The notes: a model not told the origin generated them from the sequence alone. DNA of 64,000 bases from Hymenopus coronatus (GCA_030762935.1 CM060898.1:99145281-99209280); one strand, 5' to 3'. Positions 24,786 through 36,370 are shown, counted from the first letter of the stretch. A program made the numbers and translations.

Positions 24786-25840
24786 CAGAATGTTCCATTA
24801 TAAAAGATTTTTTAATCCAAAAATAATTGTACTTGGATCTTAATATTTTGCTTGCATTCTAAAACATTTTCACAATGTTTTACAATATATTTAAATTTTC
24901 CAACGTTGAGATATTCAAAGGAGTAATTACAAGAAAAACTTCATTTATGTAAAAATGTTTTATAACATGAAGTAAATAGGTATAAGGAAGTGTAAACTCC
25001 ATAATCAAAGTGTTGAAGTCATTTTATAGATCAGTATTTTTAATGTCAAATATTGGAGACTAACATATACAATGGTGTTCCCAAATGGGAACTTTGGATT
25101 TAGGAGTATCTAAATAGCATAGCTTGTTTTTACTTCTCATTTTACATAAGAATCACACAGTTCAACTACTCAATAATGAACTTCTCGCTGCACAGCTATA
25201 GCTTGTCAAAGTAATTAAAAATACTACCCTATTTTGGTCTCTGCCTTCAAGTGCTTTCTGCTTTAGCAGGCCACCATTTGGAGATTTAGCAAAGGTGCGG
25301 ATGGAGGGCGAGTTTGCTATCATCACTATATCATTGTTACAATTTGCGAGTGCACGGCAGAATGTAGGATGAGAACAAGTCCTTATATATGCAATTAAGA
25401 GGCAACATTTAAACAATCTCTAACCTGCCCTCTAAGTAACTTACCAGAGGAAAACTTGTGTGTTGAAGGTCCCATCATTACTGTTAATAGTTCTCAGTTT
25501 ATGTACTCTTACAATAACTGTACACTTTGATTTTTGTGATCACTCACTGCCTCTTGCAATGCCCTCTCTCCAACCATAGACAAAAACCTTGTGATGCGCA
25601 TGTGTGTCTGATAGTGTGCAATAATTGCACCCACAATGTTCTGTGTAGTTTTTTCATTACCCTGACAGGATATGTTGAGCTGAGCAGTACTTATGTAACA
25701 GTGACCATAATTTTTTTAAATAACTTTTAACCTGGTAGGTTCTATCAGATAGTCAATGAAATGGATAAAATGGTGCTATAATAAGCCCATAGAACTTAGA
25801 ATAACTAACATTTGTCTCCTCAGGATAAAGGAAGACTTGA
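24786..25840. other. No gene recognised
   Basis: No domain match and no convincing splice-flanked frame. Confidence 0.35.
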
Positions 25841-25841
25841 A

Positions 25842-25975
25842 AAGGAAAAAAAAAAAAAAAAAAATACTGAATAACTCACCTTAACCAATATTTGAACTCA
25901 GGATCTCTTGAATGTGATGCAGACACGCTATCACTGCACTGCAGAGGTAGACCTAATGAACATATTCTCCCTTCA
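25842..25975 (-). repeat. tRNA-derived SINE remnant
   Basis: In reverse complement, a tRNA-like head with box-A-like GCAGTGATAGCGTGTCTGC and box-B-like GAGTTCAAATA is followed by a homopolymer tail (A-run on the + strand at 25847-25864). No protein is encoded. Confidence 0.55.
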
Positions 25976-26950
25976 GCAGAGTTGTAGCTTATGGCCTAAA
26001 CTATAGCTATAGCTCTTGTCACATACAAATTTCATGCAACATATCTATTTTTTATACATTAAGTAAACCCCTTTGTCCTTTCTGTTGTAATTTTTCTCAG
26101 TCATTCATCAAAAAAAGGCTGTTTCTTCTCTAAGCCATTCAGTAAGTCCATATAATAACTACTGAACAAATACTCATTCACTGCACACAAACATATAAAG
26201 TCTTTTTTGTATGTGTGTGTAACAATTCACATCTTTTTGTTCCACTTTTTGTGTCGAAAAATTAATAATGTAGTTTGGTCTCTTCGTTAATAGTACCTCT
26301 CTTTTATCACAATCAATCCATCGTGAAAATGGTGTGTTTAAATTCTACACACAAAATCATTTTACGCATTCATCTCTGCATTAACTTAAATTGAACAAAA
26401 CAGTAGATGAATAGAGAACTTCCAGCAGAGATAGCTTTAGTAAAGTAAAAGAACACAACAGGCAACTAGCATATTCAAATACGCAGTCACTTTACATGAA
26501 TAATGTTTTTAGATTGTTCATGTGATTGTTTAATTATGGGGATGTAGGGAAGAGCATGCTTGCAAATGTTACTTTACTTTCACGACTATAAACTGATAGT
26601 TTAGCCTCTACAAGGAGCTGCCTGCGATTCACTAAATTCCTATAATGTTAGCTGCACCATAGCCTCAAAACTGGTTTTTTCAGTAACACATGGAATCTTA
26701 AGTTCTGTTTTGTTGTCATGGCAACCAATGTTCCATTGACAAAAAAGCAGCTGCAAGCACACAGAGGCTTAGCCATACCTTCCCTCTTCAAGCTCAGAAG
26801 GCAAGTAGCCCCCTCCCCTTTCTTCTTCGTCCACAGATATTTTTCCATCTATTTGTTTGGATACTTGAGAATACAAGAAACCAACCACATATATTCAGAT
26901 TTAATATGACTAAAAATCAGTGAAGTGGATCTTCACTGGCCTTATCAAGG
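25976..26950. other. No gene recognised; contains an X-box motif
   Basis: No coding domain recognised. The only notable element is the X-box/CCAAT pair at 26712-26729. Confidence 0.4.
26712..26729. promoter_or_regulatory. Palindromic RFX X-box with abutting CCAAT
   Basis: GTTGTCATGGCAAC (26712-26725) fits the RFX consensus GTNRCC-N(0-3)-RGYAAC with one mismatch at most. CCAAT overlaps its end at 25-29. RFX sites of this form mark promoters of ciliary genes, and X-box next to CCAAT is a known RFX/NF-Y arrangement. No adjacent exon was recognised, so function is only inferred. Confidence 0.4.
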
Positions 26951-27212
26951 CCTCCATGATCTAAGGGTAACATGTTAGCCTCTGGTTCCCAAGGCTGTAG
27001 GTTCAAACCCGGCGGAGGGCGATATAGGTTTCTTTGGCAGGGAAGTAAAGCTGTTGGTTCTGTGTCATAGATATATGGCACATAAAAGAACCTCAAGCCT
27101 GAAAAAGAGGATTCTGAGCAAAATTAAGTGGTCTTTCATGTCCAATATAGAATAGGATGCTAAGAACCGCAGCAGTTAAAAAACGTCCATAAATAAAACT
27201 CCATTATTACTA
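26951..27212 (+). repeat. SINE-B, near full length
   Basis: tRNA-like head: CCTCCATGATCTAAGGGTAA (box A region) and GGTTCAAACCCGGC (box B). The body follows: GGCGATATAGGTTTC, GGAAGTAAAGCTGTTGG, AAAGAACCTCAAGCC, AAGTGGTCTTTCATG and GTCCATAAATAAAACTCC. It is non-autonomous, transcribed by RNA polymerase III, and must borrow LINE reverse transcriptase. Confidence 0.85.
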
Positions 27213-27769
27213 TTACTAGCCTTATCTGAATTGCCACCACTGCTTCAGCATATAGAATCTGAGTGTTAATGCTTGTTTTATTCTTTCTATCAAAGAATAT
27301 CACATCTAAAAAGAAGCAGAGCAGCATTATAATCAATTATAAGATGACTTCTTTCCAATGTTCATGAAGTTCAAATTAGTCAGCTCATTGCTCATGATAA
27401 TGAATATATCACAAATGAAGAAATAGTGGTTGATAATGTGATGAAAATGGTACCATCAAATGTTTTTTTTTGTTGGAAACTATTATAACTTAACTTTGTC
27501 CCACAGAGATATATTCTTCTGCATTATGTTTACCTTCTACATTCCCCTAGTTGGATAATGTATGCCTTTGAATGGTGACAAGCTGTGTGCCATGTAGGAT
27601 AGGCAATATTGTAATAAAAACTCTTTATTACTCCTACAAACAACTATTTATTTCTTCCACTGGTTAGAAATGAAAATATATTCACAAATAAATGTCTTTA
27701 TTTTATGCTTTTACAACAATTCTGCAGCATACTTTCCTTTCAATGATCAAGGTGCAGCAGCTACTAAAG
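27213..27769. other. No gene recognised
   Basis: AT-rich; no domain or repeat identified. Confidence 0.35.
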
Positions 27770-28360
27770 CACACTACAAGTTTCCCATCGAATTGTGGCT
27801 TGGAAGGAATTTTTGAGATAAAGATTATGGAGAATTTAGATGCAAAGAAAGTGATTGGTGGTACAGGGTGTTCCTTAGAGACGTATGACCTTTAGCAAAG
27901 GTACACTAACGTAGCTTACCCTTGATAATCAGGTCAGAAAAAAGTTTGTCAGAATAACAAATAGCTCCGCTTCCTTATGATTATATTTCAAATGTATACT
28001 GCATTCAGTTGACTGCAAAGTGCTGTGCGTTACGGGTTTATCCCATTGCCAACATTTTAAAGAGAGCTGCTTGGTTATTAACGTGACAATGCCTCCTATA
28101 GTGTCAAAACTTAAAGGAAAAGCTCTTCATAATCAAAGCGGAGAAAAATATGTCATGTGGCTGCGCACTGTGTTAATCCCAAATTTACCTCATAATCTTC
28201 TAGAAATTGGCAATGCTTCCTATCATAATGCACAGTTAGAAAAACCTCTGACATCCAATTCTCTAAAATAGATGTGCAGTCCTGGCTACAAAACTACAAC
28301 ATTCCCTTTGAGAGCACAGCAAGAAGATACAATTATATAATGTAGTTTTAGCCAATAAAC
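27770..28360 (+). pseudogene. Tc1-like DDE transposase fragment (middle part)
   Basis: The frame at 28089-28268 gives MWLRTVLIPNLPHNLLEIGN and ASYHNAQLEKPLTSNS, the segment around the second catalytic Asp of the 'YLDETWVNQNHT' Tc1-like family. The usual VMDNA is IGN here, so the Asp is lost. A continuation in another frame (SWLQNYNIPFES) extends the match to about 28330. The N-terminal and C-terminal parts are absent; a C-terminal piece of the same family lies at 32470-32860. Confidence 0.75.
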
Positions 28361-28365
28361 CAGCT

Positions 28366-29155
28366 AATGTGTTCCATTCACATGGCTTTCTGTAGCTGTT
28401 CTGCAAACAAACTTTTCTTACAAAAGATTTTTCTTTTATCTACCTCATGTTAATCGAGATAAACATTAGCAGAAATTATCTTACTACTTTCTTATATGAA
28501 GAGAAATAAAGGAATCCATTGGGCTAAAGCACTAGTCAATTCCTTTAAAAGCTGATCACTATGTGAAACAATTGAAATTCTATTCTCTTTGCTTTCCAGG
28601 AGCCAATAAAAGACAGATGAAACATACATGACCTATTGTTTCAGAGAAGTTACATAGTTTAAAATTGAAACCAATAACATGGAATATCTCAGAAACAGCC
28701 AACTCTATAACAAAAATGTATATGACCTAAATTGTGTATTTTAATGAGCTCTATTTTTTTTTTTTTTTTTTGTTTTGTACTGTGAGTTTTTATCTATTTC
28801 TTACTGTTTACTAGTTACGCAAATTTCATCCAGAATGAGCAGATCTTCAGAAACTATTTCAGAAAAATCAATATATATATATATATTTCATTTGTTATGT
28901 AAATATCTTTAATGCACGCTAGTTTAATCAAAATCATTAGAAATTTGTGAGAAAAACACATTTTCAAAATTTTTATATGTAAAGCGTGGTGGGTTTTACT
29001 TGAAAATCTTTGTGCCACATCCTTGGAAGATGCTAAACTTAAATACCAAGTTTGGCTTTATAAGGCTTTATAGTTTTTGAGCAATGCTGTCCAGAGAGAG
29101 AGAGAGAGAGACACAGACAGACACAGACACACACACACACACTTCAAGAAAAAAG
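28366..29155 (+). repeat. Repeat A with expanded GA/CA tract
   Basis: Starts TGTGTTCCATTCACATGGCT and follows the family to GAGCAATGCTGTCCAG, then enters a (GA)n(CA)n tract at 29090-29142. The 3' end block is missing. Confidence 0.8.
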
Positions 29156-29190
29156 TAGTGAAGTGGGAAAGTGAATGGCAAACTACTCCA

Positions 29191-29398
29191 ACTAGACGGC
29201 CCGGGTTCGATCCCAAGCGACCGCATGTGAGATTTATGGTGGACAAAGCGGCGCTGGGGTGGGTTTTCTCCGGGTTCTCCGGTTTCCCCTGCCATCACAT
29301 TCCACAGGTGCTCCATCTTCATTCATGTATCATCAGTGTCACCGCCTGCGGTGCCTTAGTAGTTAAAGTGGGCGTTAAACACTACCAAAAAAAAAAAA
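29191..29398 (+). mobile_element. SINE-D with 10-11 bp TSD and poly-A tail
   Basis: AACTACTCCA at 29181-29190 recurs at 29400-29409 right after a 15-A tail, defining a target duplication. The body has a box-B-like CGGGTTCGATCCC, then GTGAGATTTATGGTGGACAA, CATCACATTCCACAGGTGCT and GGGCGTTAAACACTACC. The A-box side is missing, so the copy is 5' truncated. A relative lies at 37966-38150. Confidence 0.8.
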
Positions 29399-29412
29399 AA
29401 ACTACTCCAAAA

Positions 29413-29589
29413 GCAGAAATAATCAAATCCTATTTTCCGAGTGTAAAAGATAGGCTTAAAATCAACATACCATTAACAGGCAATGTAGCAACTTTTCTAA
29501 CAGGTAGATTAAGATCCTATTTCTACCGTTTTAAATTAACGAACTTGCCTCTGCGGCCAAACAGTAGATCATTTGATTTACGATTGTAA
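29413..29589 (+). pseudogene. LINE ORF2 C-terminal fragment
   Basis: The frame reads IIKSYFPSVKDRLKINIPLT and FLTGRLRSYFYRFKLTN before a stop at about 29587. This resembles the region after the reverse transcriptase of R1/Jockey-like LINEs ('FPSV-DRL', 'LTGHG-F-AYLHRF'), which normally continues into a CPC zinc-binding motif. That motif is replaced by RPN. No RT or endonuclease domain is adjacent, so this is an isolated fragment. Confidence 0.55.
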
Positions 29590-29860
29590 ACAACAATTTC
29601 TCAAATTTGCACAAACCGTAAATCTAGAATAAACATAAAATTATGGTAATAGTGGAAATAGAAGAAACAAATAATCAGTGACATTAAAGCTTAGGGGAAA
29701 TATCTCAAACAACTTAAGAGAAGCCATCGTCAATTTCATATAATATATTATTAAATATTTAAGTTCAAATTGTGTGTGTGTGTGTGTCTATGTCTATATA
29801 TAACCAATGCATGAAGTATTACTACTTATTGTAATGGAGCATGCAGTTGAATAAAAAAAA

Positions 29861-29862
<2 letters not shown>
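29590..29862. other. No gene recognised; short GT tract
   Basis: AT-rich with a (TG)n tract at about 29770-29785. Confidence 0.4.

Positions 29863-29920
<58 letters not shown>
29863..29920. repeat. (AC)n microsatellite
   Basis: About 29 AC units. Confidence 0.95.
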
Positions 29921-29925
<5 letters not shown>

Positions 29926-29929
29926 CGTG

Positions 29930-30280
29930 CCGAGGCGACTACATGTGTATTACATCAGCGAGTACAGGAAACTCACATGGACAGCGCCAAACCAAACGAC
30001 TTCCTTGGAGCCGGTTCCATGCAGCTGACTTTGTTGGAAATGGGCGGAGCTAACTCGCAGGTGCGCAGTCCCGCACACTCCTGGTCTTGTGAAAAAGGGA
30101 TCGGCTAGCATCGGGAACGTCATGCCTAACTTAGCGGCGGTCGACGAGAATAGACCAAGTGATTGCATAATCAGGGCTGTGTCGAGTAAGTCTAGTGCGA
30201 GCAATTTTCGGTTTTTCAAAAATTTTACTTCCCTTCTTTGTGGGTTTAACTTGGCAAAAGTTGATAACCTAGCTCGCATC
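29930..30280. other. GC- and CpG-richer island, possible promoter
   Basis: Unlike its flanks, this stretch is rich in CpG (GCGAGT, GGCGGTCGACG, CTCGCAT) and contains a GC-box-like GGGCGGAGC at about 30040. Open frames run on both strands, but neither resembles a known protein. It may be a promoter/first exon or part of an unrecognised element; the chimeric transposon inserted at its right edge. Confidence 0.35.
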
Positions 30281-30299
30281 TATGAGGCGTGTCCGTAAA

Positions 30300-30812
30300 T
30301 TGTCTCCAATTTTTTTCTTATAGAAGACATGTTTATTGTCAAGGATGATGGAAAGGCTGAACTTTCAACTATTTTTCAACGTAATCACCATTGGAATCGA
30401 TGCACTTTTGCATGCGCTGTGGCATTTTTTTGTATACCCTTGTCATAGCACTCTCCCGCCAAGTTGCGCTGGTAGCGCTCGACCTTATTTTTCAAGTCAT
30501 CGTCGGTCTGGAAATTTGTTCCACCCTAGTGTGACTTCAACTCAGGAAACATGATAATCACTTGGTCTGGACTGTAGGGAGGATGCATGAGGATGGCCCA
30601 TCCGAACTGGGTCAGGATATCAACCGTTGCATGTGCAGTATAGGGACGAGCGTTGTCTTGATGAAAAATCACTCCCTTCGTCTGCGGTCCCCTCCTTCGA
30701 TTTTGAATAGCACAACACAAAAGTCTCACAGTAGCGAGCAGCGTTTATTGTTGAGTCGGTAGGCATAAACCCGCATAACAATACATCTTTTCTGTCCCAG
30801 AACACACTGTCA
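30300..30812 (-). pseudogene. Mariner transposase C-terminal half
   Basis: Minus-strand pieces: FWDRKDVLLCGFMPTDSTIN and AARYCET, then GVIFHQDNARPYTAHATVDI (second catalytic Asp intact in HQDNARP), then PPYSPDQVIIMFPELKSH. In the last, the usual SPDLAPSD is SPDQVI-, so the third Asp is lost. Frames change between pieces. The mariner N-terminal half is not found; a different transposase takes its place upstream. Confidence 0.8.
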
Positions 30813-30813
30813 A

Positions 30814-31650
30814 TCACTTTGCCGGCAGAAAATGTCTTCGGCGAATGCTTTTAAACGCACTTTCTGTATGATAGTCAGTTGGAGCCTTAAATTTAGAGCG
30901 AAAAATTAATTTGCTCTCTGAGATGAAGCCTGTGTCGACTGAACCAGCGTGGCATAAGATTAGACGACCACCTTTGCCAATAGGAACCTTTAAACCTCCA
31001 CTCCCGTCACTCATCTGCCAACATTCTGACCTGGTATTGTTTTGGTTTACCCAGGTTTCATCCAGGTAATAAATTTTAGTGTCACACTGGTTTCTGACGG
31101 CGTGCATTGTTCTGAGAAACACGGCTCTCACGCCTACGATATCGCTACGTTCCATTATTACTTCTGTAACTGTATTTCATATAACGAAATCCCATTTTCC
31201 TTAAAATACACAGCATGAAAGATTCACTGTTTTCAAACCCCGTGCCTTGTTTCATTTTGATGACAGCTTCTGCGCTGTAAGAAACTTTCCATTCTCATAC
31301 ATCGAAAACAATTTTCGACGCAACAAATTCTTATCGAAATTGTCTAGGTCAGTCACTGGTTTGTTCCTTTTATGCACTTTTCCAGGAGAATTAAATTTAA
31401 CACGCTCTCCTGCATGAACACAAGCTTTTGCTTCACTTACAATTCTTTCCGCGGTGCGTATACCCAACTGACAGCAGCTGTTTCCTTGCAACAATCGGCA
31501 ACACTATTTAGTGAGGGGATTTTCCGTCTTCTCAAGGAAATATTTGTACACATTATATACAATTTCTCTTGCTTGACTGTGAAGAACGCAACGTTGTTGG
31601 TTTTTTTGCTTCAGCAATCGTCAGAACTATTAACGAACTATTCACTGTCT
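30814..31650 (-). pseudogene. Tc1-like transposase N-terminal and first-Asp region
   Basis: From about 31650 down: AREIVYNVYKYFLEKTEN, then GIRTAERIVSEAKA, KFNSPGKVHKRNKPVTDLDN and FDKNLLRRKLFSMYENG (helix-turn-helix part), and MERSDIVGVRAVFLRTMHAV. IYYLDETWVNQNN (first catalytic Asp), GLKVPIGKGGRLILCHAG and PTDYHTES follow. This is the widespread arthropod 'YLDETWVNQNHT' DDE family. The match ends at DYHTES and passes directly into mariner sequence. At least one stop lies between the HTH and DDE pieces. Confidence 0.8.
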
Positions 31651-32295
31651 TGCTAACACACAAAAAAAAAAAGTAGATTTATAACTCGTAATTACTTAAC
31701 TTCACTGTTAAACTTCAGAGTAAGTTCACACTAACATGAACTGAAACACACTGCACTGCACCTGATTGGTTAGAAAGCACGTGACTATGACGTCATTGGA
31801 CATTTGTCTACTGCGCATCCGCCTTTATTCACGACGGGTACTCTAGTGGTTTCAACGGGTTCAGTGTGGTGGGGATTTGAAGGTGCGAAACCAAGCCTCA
31901 GGCCGGATCTCACGTAAAAGCGTTTCTTGGGTCTCCAGCAGCTTGGAGACCTTATTTTACGGACACGTCTCGTAGACAATGTAGTTCATCTGGCCAGAAC
32001 TAGTTCAATAGCGGGACGCGAAGAGTAGATGGACTTACACTGTGTAAGCATTATTTGTGTGTTAAGCTGTTTTGTATTCTTTTAATTAGTGGGAAGCTTT
32101 TCACATTGTAAATCTATTATAAAGCTGAGTTGCTTATTCAAAGCAATATATGTAGAATTTGTGCTACGGCTTTAATTTAGAAAATGTTCACATTTTTAGG
32201 AGGCTTTCATTCCTGTTCGAATCCCACCTCTGTCAACCTTCTATTTGTACCTTCCACAACTTTTACCTACGCTTGGGGCCAGCATAACAACATGT

Positions 32296-32446
32296 ATGCA
32301 CGCGCGAACTTTTTTCTAATTTTTTTCTACTCAGGGGCCTCAAAGCATACATTTCCGGCGAAATCCCGACATCAAAATTTTGGGTAAAATACAATACCTT
32401 TTCTATCTACTATATAATTCTACATACGTACCAGGGAAAATAATAA
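32296..32446 (+). repeat. Repeat A 3' end fragment
   Basis: Carries GGGGCCTCAAAGCATACATT, TTTTGGGTAAAATACAATAC and CAGGGAAAATAATAAG, the last about 150 bp of the family. Confidence 0.75.
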
Positions 32447-32469
32447 GTATTGATTGATCTAATATTGGC

Positions 32470-32860
32470 TGAATATCACCTCACAGCTTTAAGACACCTA
32501 TTATACCATCCGAATCTGACCTCCATTGAATTAATATGGAAAGACGTAAAGCAATGTGTGGCTGCAAGAAAAACAAACGTTTGAATTATAAATCATTGAA
32601 ACTCTTAGCAGGCAAAGATTTCAGAAAACTGGACAAATAGAAAGGCAAAAGGCGTGTCATCATGTCGAAAAATTGGACAGGATTACTGGGACAAAGGTGT
32701 CATTGTGGGGGAAAGAATTGAGAGGTTTATTATTCAATATAATGGAATGGAGAGCAGCGTCAAGGATAATGAAAATGTCAGCAATACAGTAGATGAAAAA
32801 GAACATGAGGGAGAAATTAGGAAATAGAAGAAATACAAAATAATTGAAAGCACAGTGTAT
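32470..32860 (+). pseudogene. Tc1-like DDE transposase C-terminal fragment
   Basis: + strand frames give LIWKDVKQCVAARKTNV, then ACHHVEKLDRI and an acidic tail DNENVSNTVDEKEHEGE. This is the C-terminus of the YLDETW family ('NPIELIWA-VK-YVA--N', 'C-HVEKIE--YW', Glu/Asp-rich end). The catalytic Glu/Asp site in 'ELIW' is visible. Together with 27770-28360 it shows that at least two broken copies of this family lie within 5 kb. Confidence 0.7.
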
Positions 32861-34695
32861 TGTAAGCCTTAGCCGATGTTGAGAATGAATCATGTGGCTT
32901 ACATAACTGAAAAATGCGATAACTTGCTTGTAGGGACTGTACTAATGCAGCGCAGAAACTTAAGATTAATGTACACATCTGGCTGCCGTTCCTGGTTTCA
33001 TGTACCAGTGCTCCAGTAAAGGTGACTGGCATCTAACCTCTCATTTAAAATTTAGGGACGTTGCTATTTGTGTATGGTTGGTGCTGGTCTAAGAAAGAAT
33101 ACTGCAATAAAGTTAGTAAAACAACAATAATTTGCTGCAATTGTCACTTTACACTTGTGGAAGGCACATCAAGAAATAGTGATTTGTTCACAATGTGGAA
33201 AAAGTTCTGAGAGTGATGAGTGCTATTAACATGTTCAGTAACTGTACCATCAAAAATTAAATTTGGATTTACACTAAAAGTATTCTTATTGTTAGTTTAA
33301 GTATCAATCATTATTTGCAAAAATGTTGAGCTTACAAGTCGTATTAGAACATGCTCTGTTATTTCAGTCTAAATATATATATGATTGATGTAAAAAATTG
33401 TTTTAACACCAGTGGTGGTCATAAAGTACACACATTTTTGTGGGTATTTCTTCGTCACCCTTCTATGAGATCGGACCTGGAAGCCTCCTGTACCTATTAT
33501 TAATTACTAGAGTGCTATTGTAACTTTGGCCTATGGTCTTCTTTGATCAAATTTCCCACTAGAAAAAAATAGAGCTGTTGATTGATCGGCACTTTATTTC
33601 CTCAAAAACTCAAGAGCATCCCATGCTATTGTTGGTCTATAATGTAACACCAATTGCATTAGTATTAAACTTGTAAACTAATGCTTAATGCACTTTCACA
33701 GCATGGCGCCTCTCATGTTAGATAGCCTGGATTCCTTTTGCTTGACTTAAATGGACCTGGCAATCTAGGTAATGTTGGTGATTGAGGGCGTGTTTGCTGT
33801 GAAGCGTCAGCAGTCAGCAAAATTACCGCAGCTTATGGACTTCGTCCGAAAGTAATAGATTCGGATCACATATATGTACCTACCATAAATAGTCAGCTTT
33901 TATAAGGCAGGCAACTCTAAACTTATGTTTAAGTTATGCAACGTTTTGGGTTTTCTAAAACAACAACACTGCGATTTGCAGGTTTATTTTCTGATTAATA
34001 CATTTTTTACAGACATTACGCACATTATTAATGATTTAGTTAGACACAGAGAAACATTATTTCACTTCAGTTCACTTTCAGCAAGATATAATTTGATCCC
34101 AGGAATATTATCTACATATTAAAATCTTAGTCATATAGATGATGTACAGAATTAAAAAGTTTGTCACTGTATTTATGTGTAATGCATTTTGGAACATTGT
34201 ACACAGATTTTAATTGCTTAGGCACTATATTATTGCATTTAGTTTAATTAAAGAGTTTTTTCTGTAGACAAGCCACTTATTGTTTTCGTTTTCATATGAT
34301 AATAAATGATTTTACGAACCTTATGAATGTACCTGATGGAGACACATAGACAATTTCATGTCTGAAAAATATCATGTAAGATGCAAAAATGTTTTGATTA
34401 TTTCTATAATATTTGTAAAATCAGTTGCATTTATTTAACAATGATATCGGGGTAACTCACATATATACTAGGTACACACATATCTTTGACGTTCGTGATG
34501 TTAGATATTGATAATATTATCATGGGGCCATTTAATTCGGAATTAGTAAAAATGTATATTTATTAATGTATTTATTTATTTAACTGCTAACTAGCCAGCT
34601 CCGGACACCTTGAGTTAACCTTGCAAGGAAGCCAATTAGCTTCTCTGATGCTTGAGCGAGCAGATGTGACTGCAAGATCAGAAAAGTGTTCACAC
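32861..34695. other. No gene recognised
   Basis: About 1.8 kb without domain, TIR or SINE recognised. Confidence 0.4.
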
Positions 34696-34699
34696 CAAA

Positions 34700-35067
34700 C
34701 AGCACGGATGTACAATACACATAGTAGATTGAGAAGGATTGTTTTTCAACCCAAAAATTCGATGTCGGGATTTCAATGGAAATATGTTTTGACACCCCTG
34801 CATTAAAAAATAAAGAAAGAAACCAGTAGTTTTAAAAAGATGTCCTTGTGTGCGTATGCATATTTCAAAAACGAAAAGTTGGTTAAATACTAATCTTGGT
34901 ATTTAAATTATGTATTTTTTAAAAACGCGACACGAAATTAAAAAAAAAAATCCGCCACCCACACTACCCTATACCCGCAATATTTTTCGAAAACTGAAAA
35001 CTTTTATTTTCTCAAAAATTGCTCTAACGAGTTTTGTTTAAAATGCAATTTGTTTAAGATATGTTCA
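34700..35067 (-). repeat. Repeat A, first half of a split copy
   Basis: Reverse orientation: TAGATTGAGAAGGATTGTTT, CCCAAAAATTCGATGTCGG, CTCAAAAATTGCTCTAACGA. The copy breaks at GATATGTTCATG and resumes at 41386 with CAAATAAAATTTATATGTTG, in register with the family consensus. Confidence 0.8.
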
Positions 35068-35888
35068 TGTGCATCACTTCTGAAAAAACTTAGCTTGTGA
35101 GGTAAAATTTTATGTGAACGCTAATCTTAGTCATTGTCATTTACCATGGAATGTGGATCGGTAACCTAGGTTATCGACAAACCTACTTTTAAAGTGGAAA
35201 GCCTCCCTTCAGAAAAACAAGATAGTAGATTACTTTAATTTTGCAATGCAACATTATGCACTGTAAGGACACGTAAGGACAATCCCTTGGGCTGAAATAT
35301 TAGGCTGCTATAGATTGATACATTGCTGTAACCATGTAAGATAGTACGAATTGCATAACACAGCAGGGATTTGTTGTTGGTTATACACCGAGTATCACAC
35401 TACTCATACAATGGAAATCGAACCCTTGTGTATGACTCTTTATTTGCACTGAACTTTGGGGGCAACAAACAATATAAATGCCAACTAGAAATGTTATAAT
35501 CTCTGAGCCTTTAAAAATTATGAAATTAGTAAAGTATATCGCACACATTAGAACACTAAAACCCATTACATTTCTCTTTCCTTAGATTTTGATCGCGTTG
35601 GATCATTTCTATTAATTTGAAAATGCTTTCGCTTTCCCCACAACACGAACCTTAGAGTACAAGGAAAGTCAGATAAATCTCCCAAAATATTGTTTTAAAT
35701 AAATAGCGAAGCCACGAAAAGATTTACCACGGCTGCCACAGTACCAGCTAGCGAAGCCGAACACACAGCGAGTCGCATTATTTGTCCCAAAACAAGCCCC
35801 GGCCCAGGACAAAAACCAGAAGAAAAACTTAATCCCCTGGCGGGCGTTCGTGAATTAAATAACCTTAACCATAAAAGGACGATAATGC
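35068..35888 (-). repeat. Gypsy LTR, left copy (3' LTR in element sense)
   Basis: Shares with the right copy, in the same order: GGTAAAATTTTATGTGAACG, ACGTAAGGACAATCC, TAACACAGCAGGGATTTGTT, GCGAAGCCACG, AAGCCCCGGCCCAGGACA and CTGGCGG-CG-TCG-GAATTAAA. The inner boundary is approximate. Confidence 0.75.
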
Positions 35889-36310
35889 CGGACGTCCCCC
35901 AATAATACTTTAGGACGGAAAAGATTATACGGATTACAGGAACACACCCAGCAATTTGCTCTGCAGACCAACACATTAACATCAGTTCAAAGGAAACAGT
36001 GTGTCATAGATGCACCTCAGAGGCTATTGAATATTAATACCATTCACTTCAGGCACAACAAATTAACATTGGGAAGGACGCATCTCACACAGAGCCATAA
36101 CGGCATCCGCCTAGGTATCAGTCCCTACCAGACGAGAGATTCACACCATTCGCCAAGACTCAAGGAAGTAAAGATGGAAACTAGCGTTTTCTTGAGAACA
36201 GGCAGCTCCTAGGTGCGAACGAAGAAACAAACTAGTTGCTAGAGGTGCAAGCTGCATTGAAATCGCGTTGTCTACAGTTCTCCCACAGATAACCAGGCAC
36301 CCTTGAAAGA

Positions 36311-36370
36311 AGAACGTCGTCCCGATGAGCAGAACGTCGTCCCGATGAGCAGAACGTCGTCCCGATGAGC
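36311..36370. repeat. Three perfect 20-bp tandem repeats
   Basis: AGAACGTCGTCCCGATGAGC occurs three times without a mismatch, and a partial fourth (GACGATGAGC) follows. It lies inside the gypsy element, between RNase H and the left LTR. Confidence 0.95.

Larger units (their letters stand above)
30283..31972 (-). mobile_element. Chimeric mariner/Tc1-like element with matched TIRs
   Basis: The left end TGAGGCGTGTCCGTAAA and the reverse-complemented right end CGAGACGTGTCCGTAAA are TIRs next to TA at 30281-30282 and 31973-31974. The 1.69-kb length exceeds the usual 1.2-1.3 kb of mariner. On the minus strand the 5' two-thirds of the gene belongs to a Tc1-like family and the 3' third to a DD34D mariner. 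The first about 270 bp inside the right TIR is non-coding and contains TGACGTCA-like and CTGCGCATCC promoter-like motifs. Confidence 0.8.
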
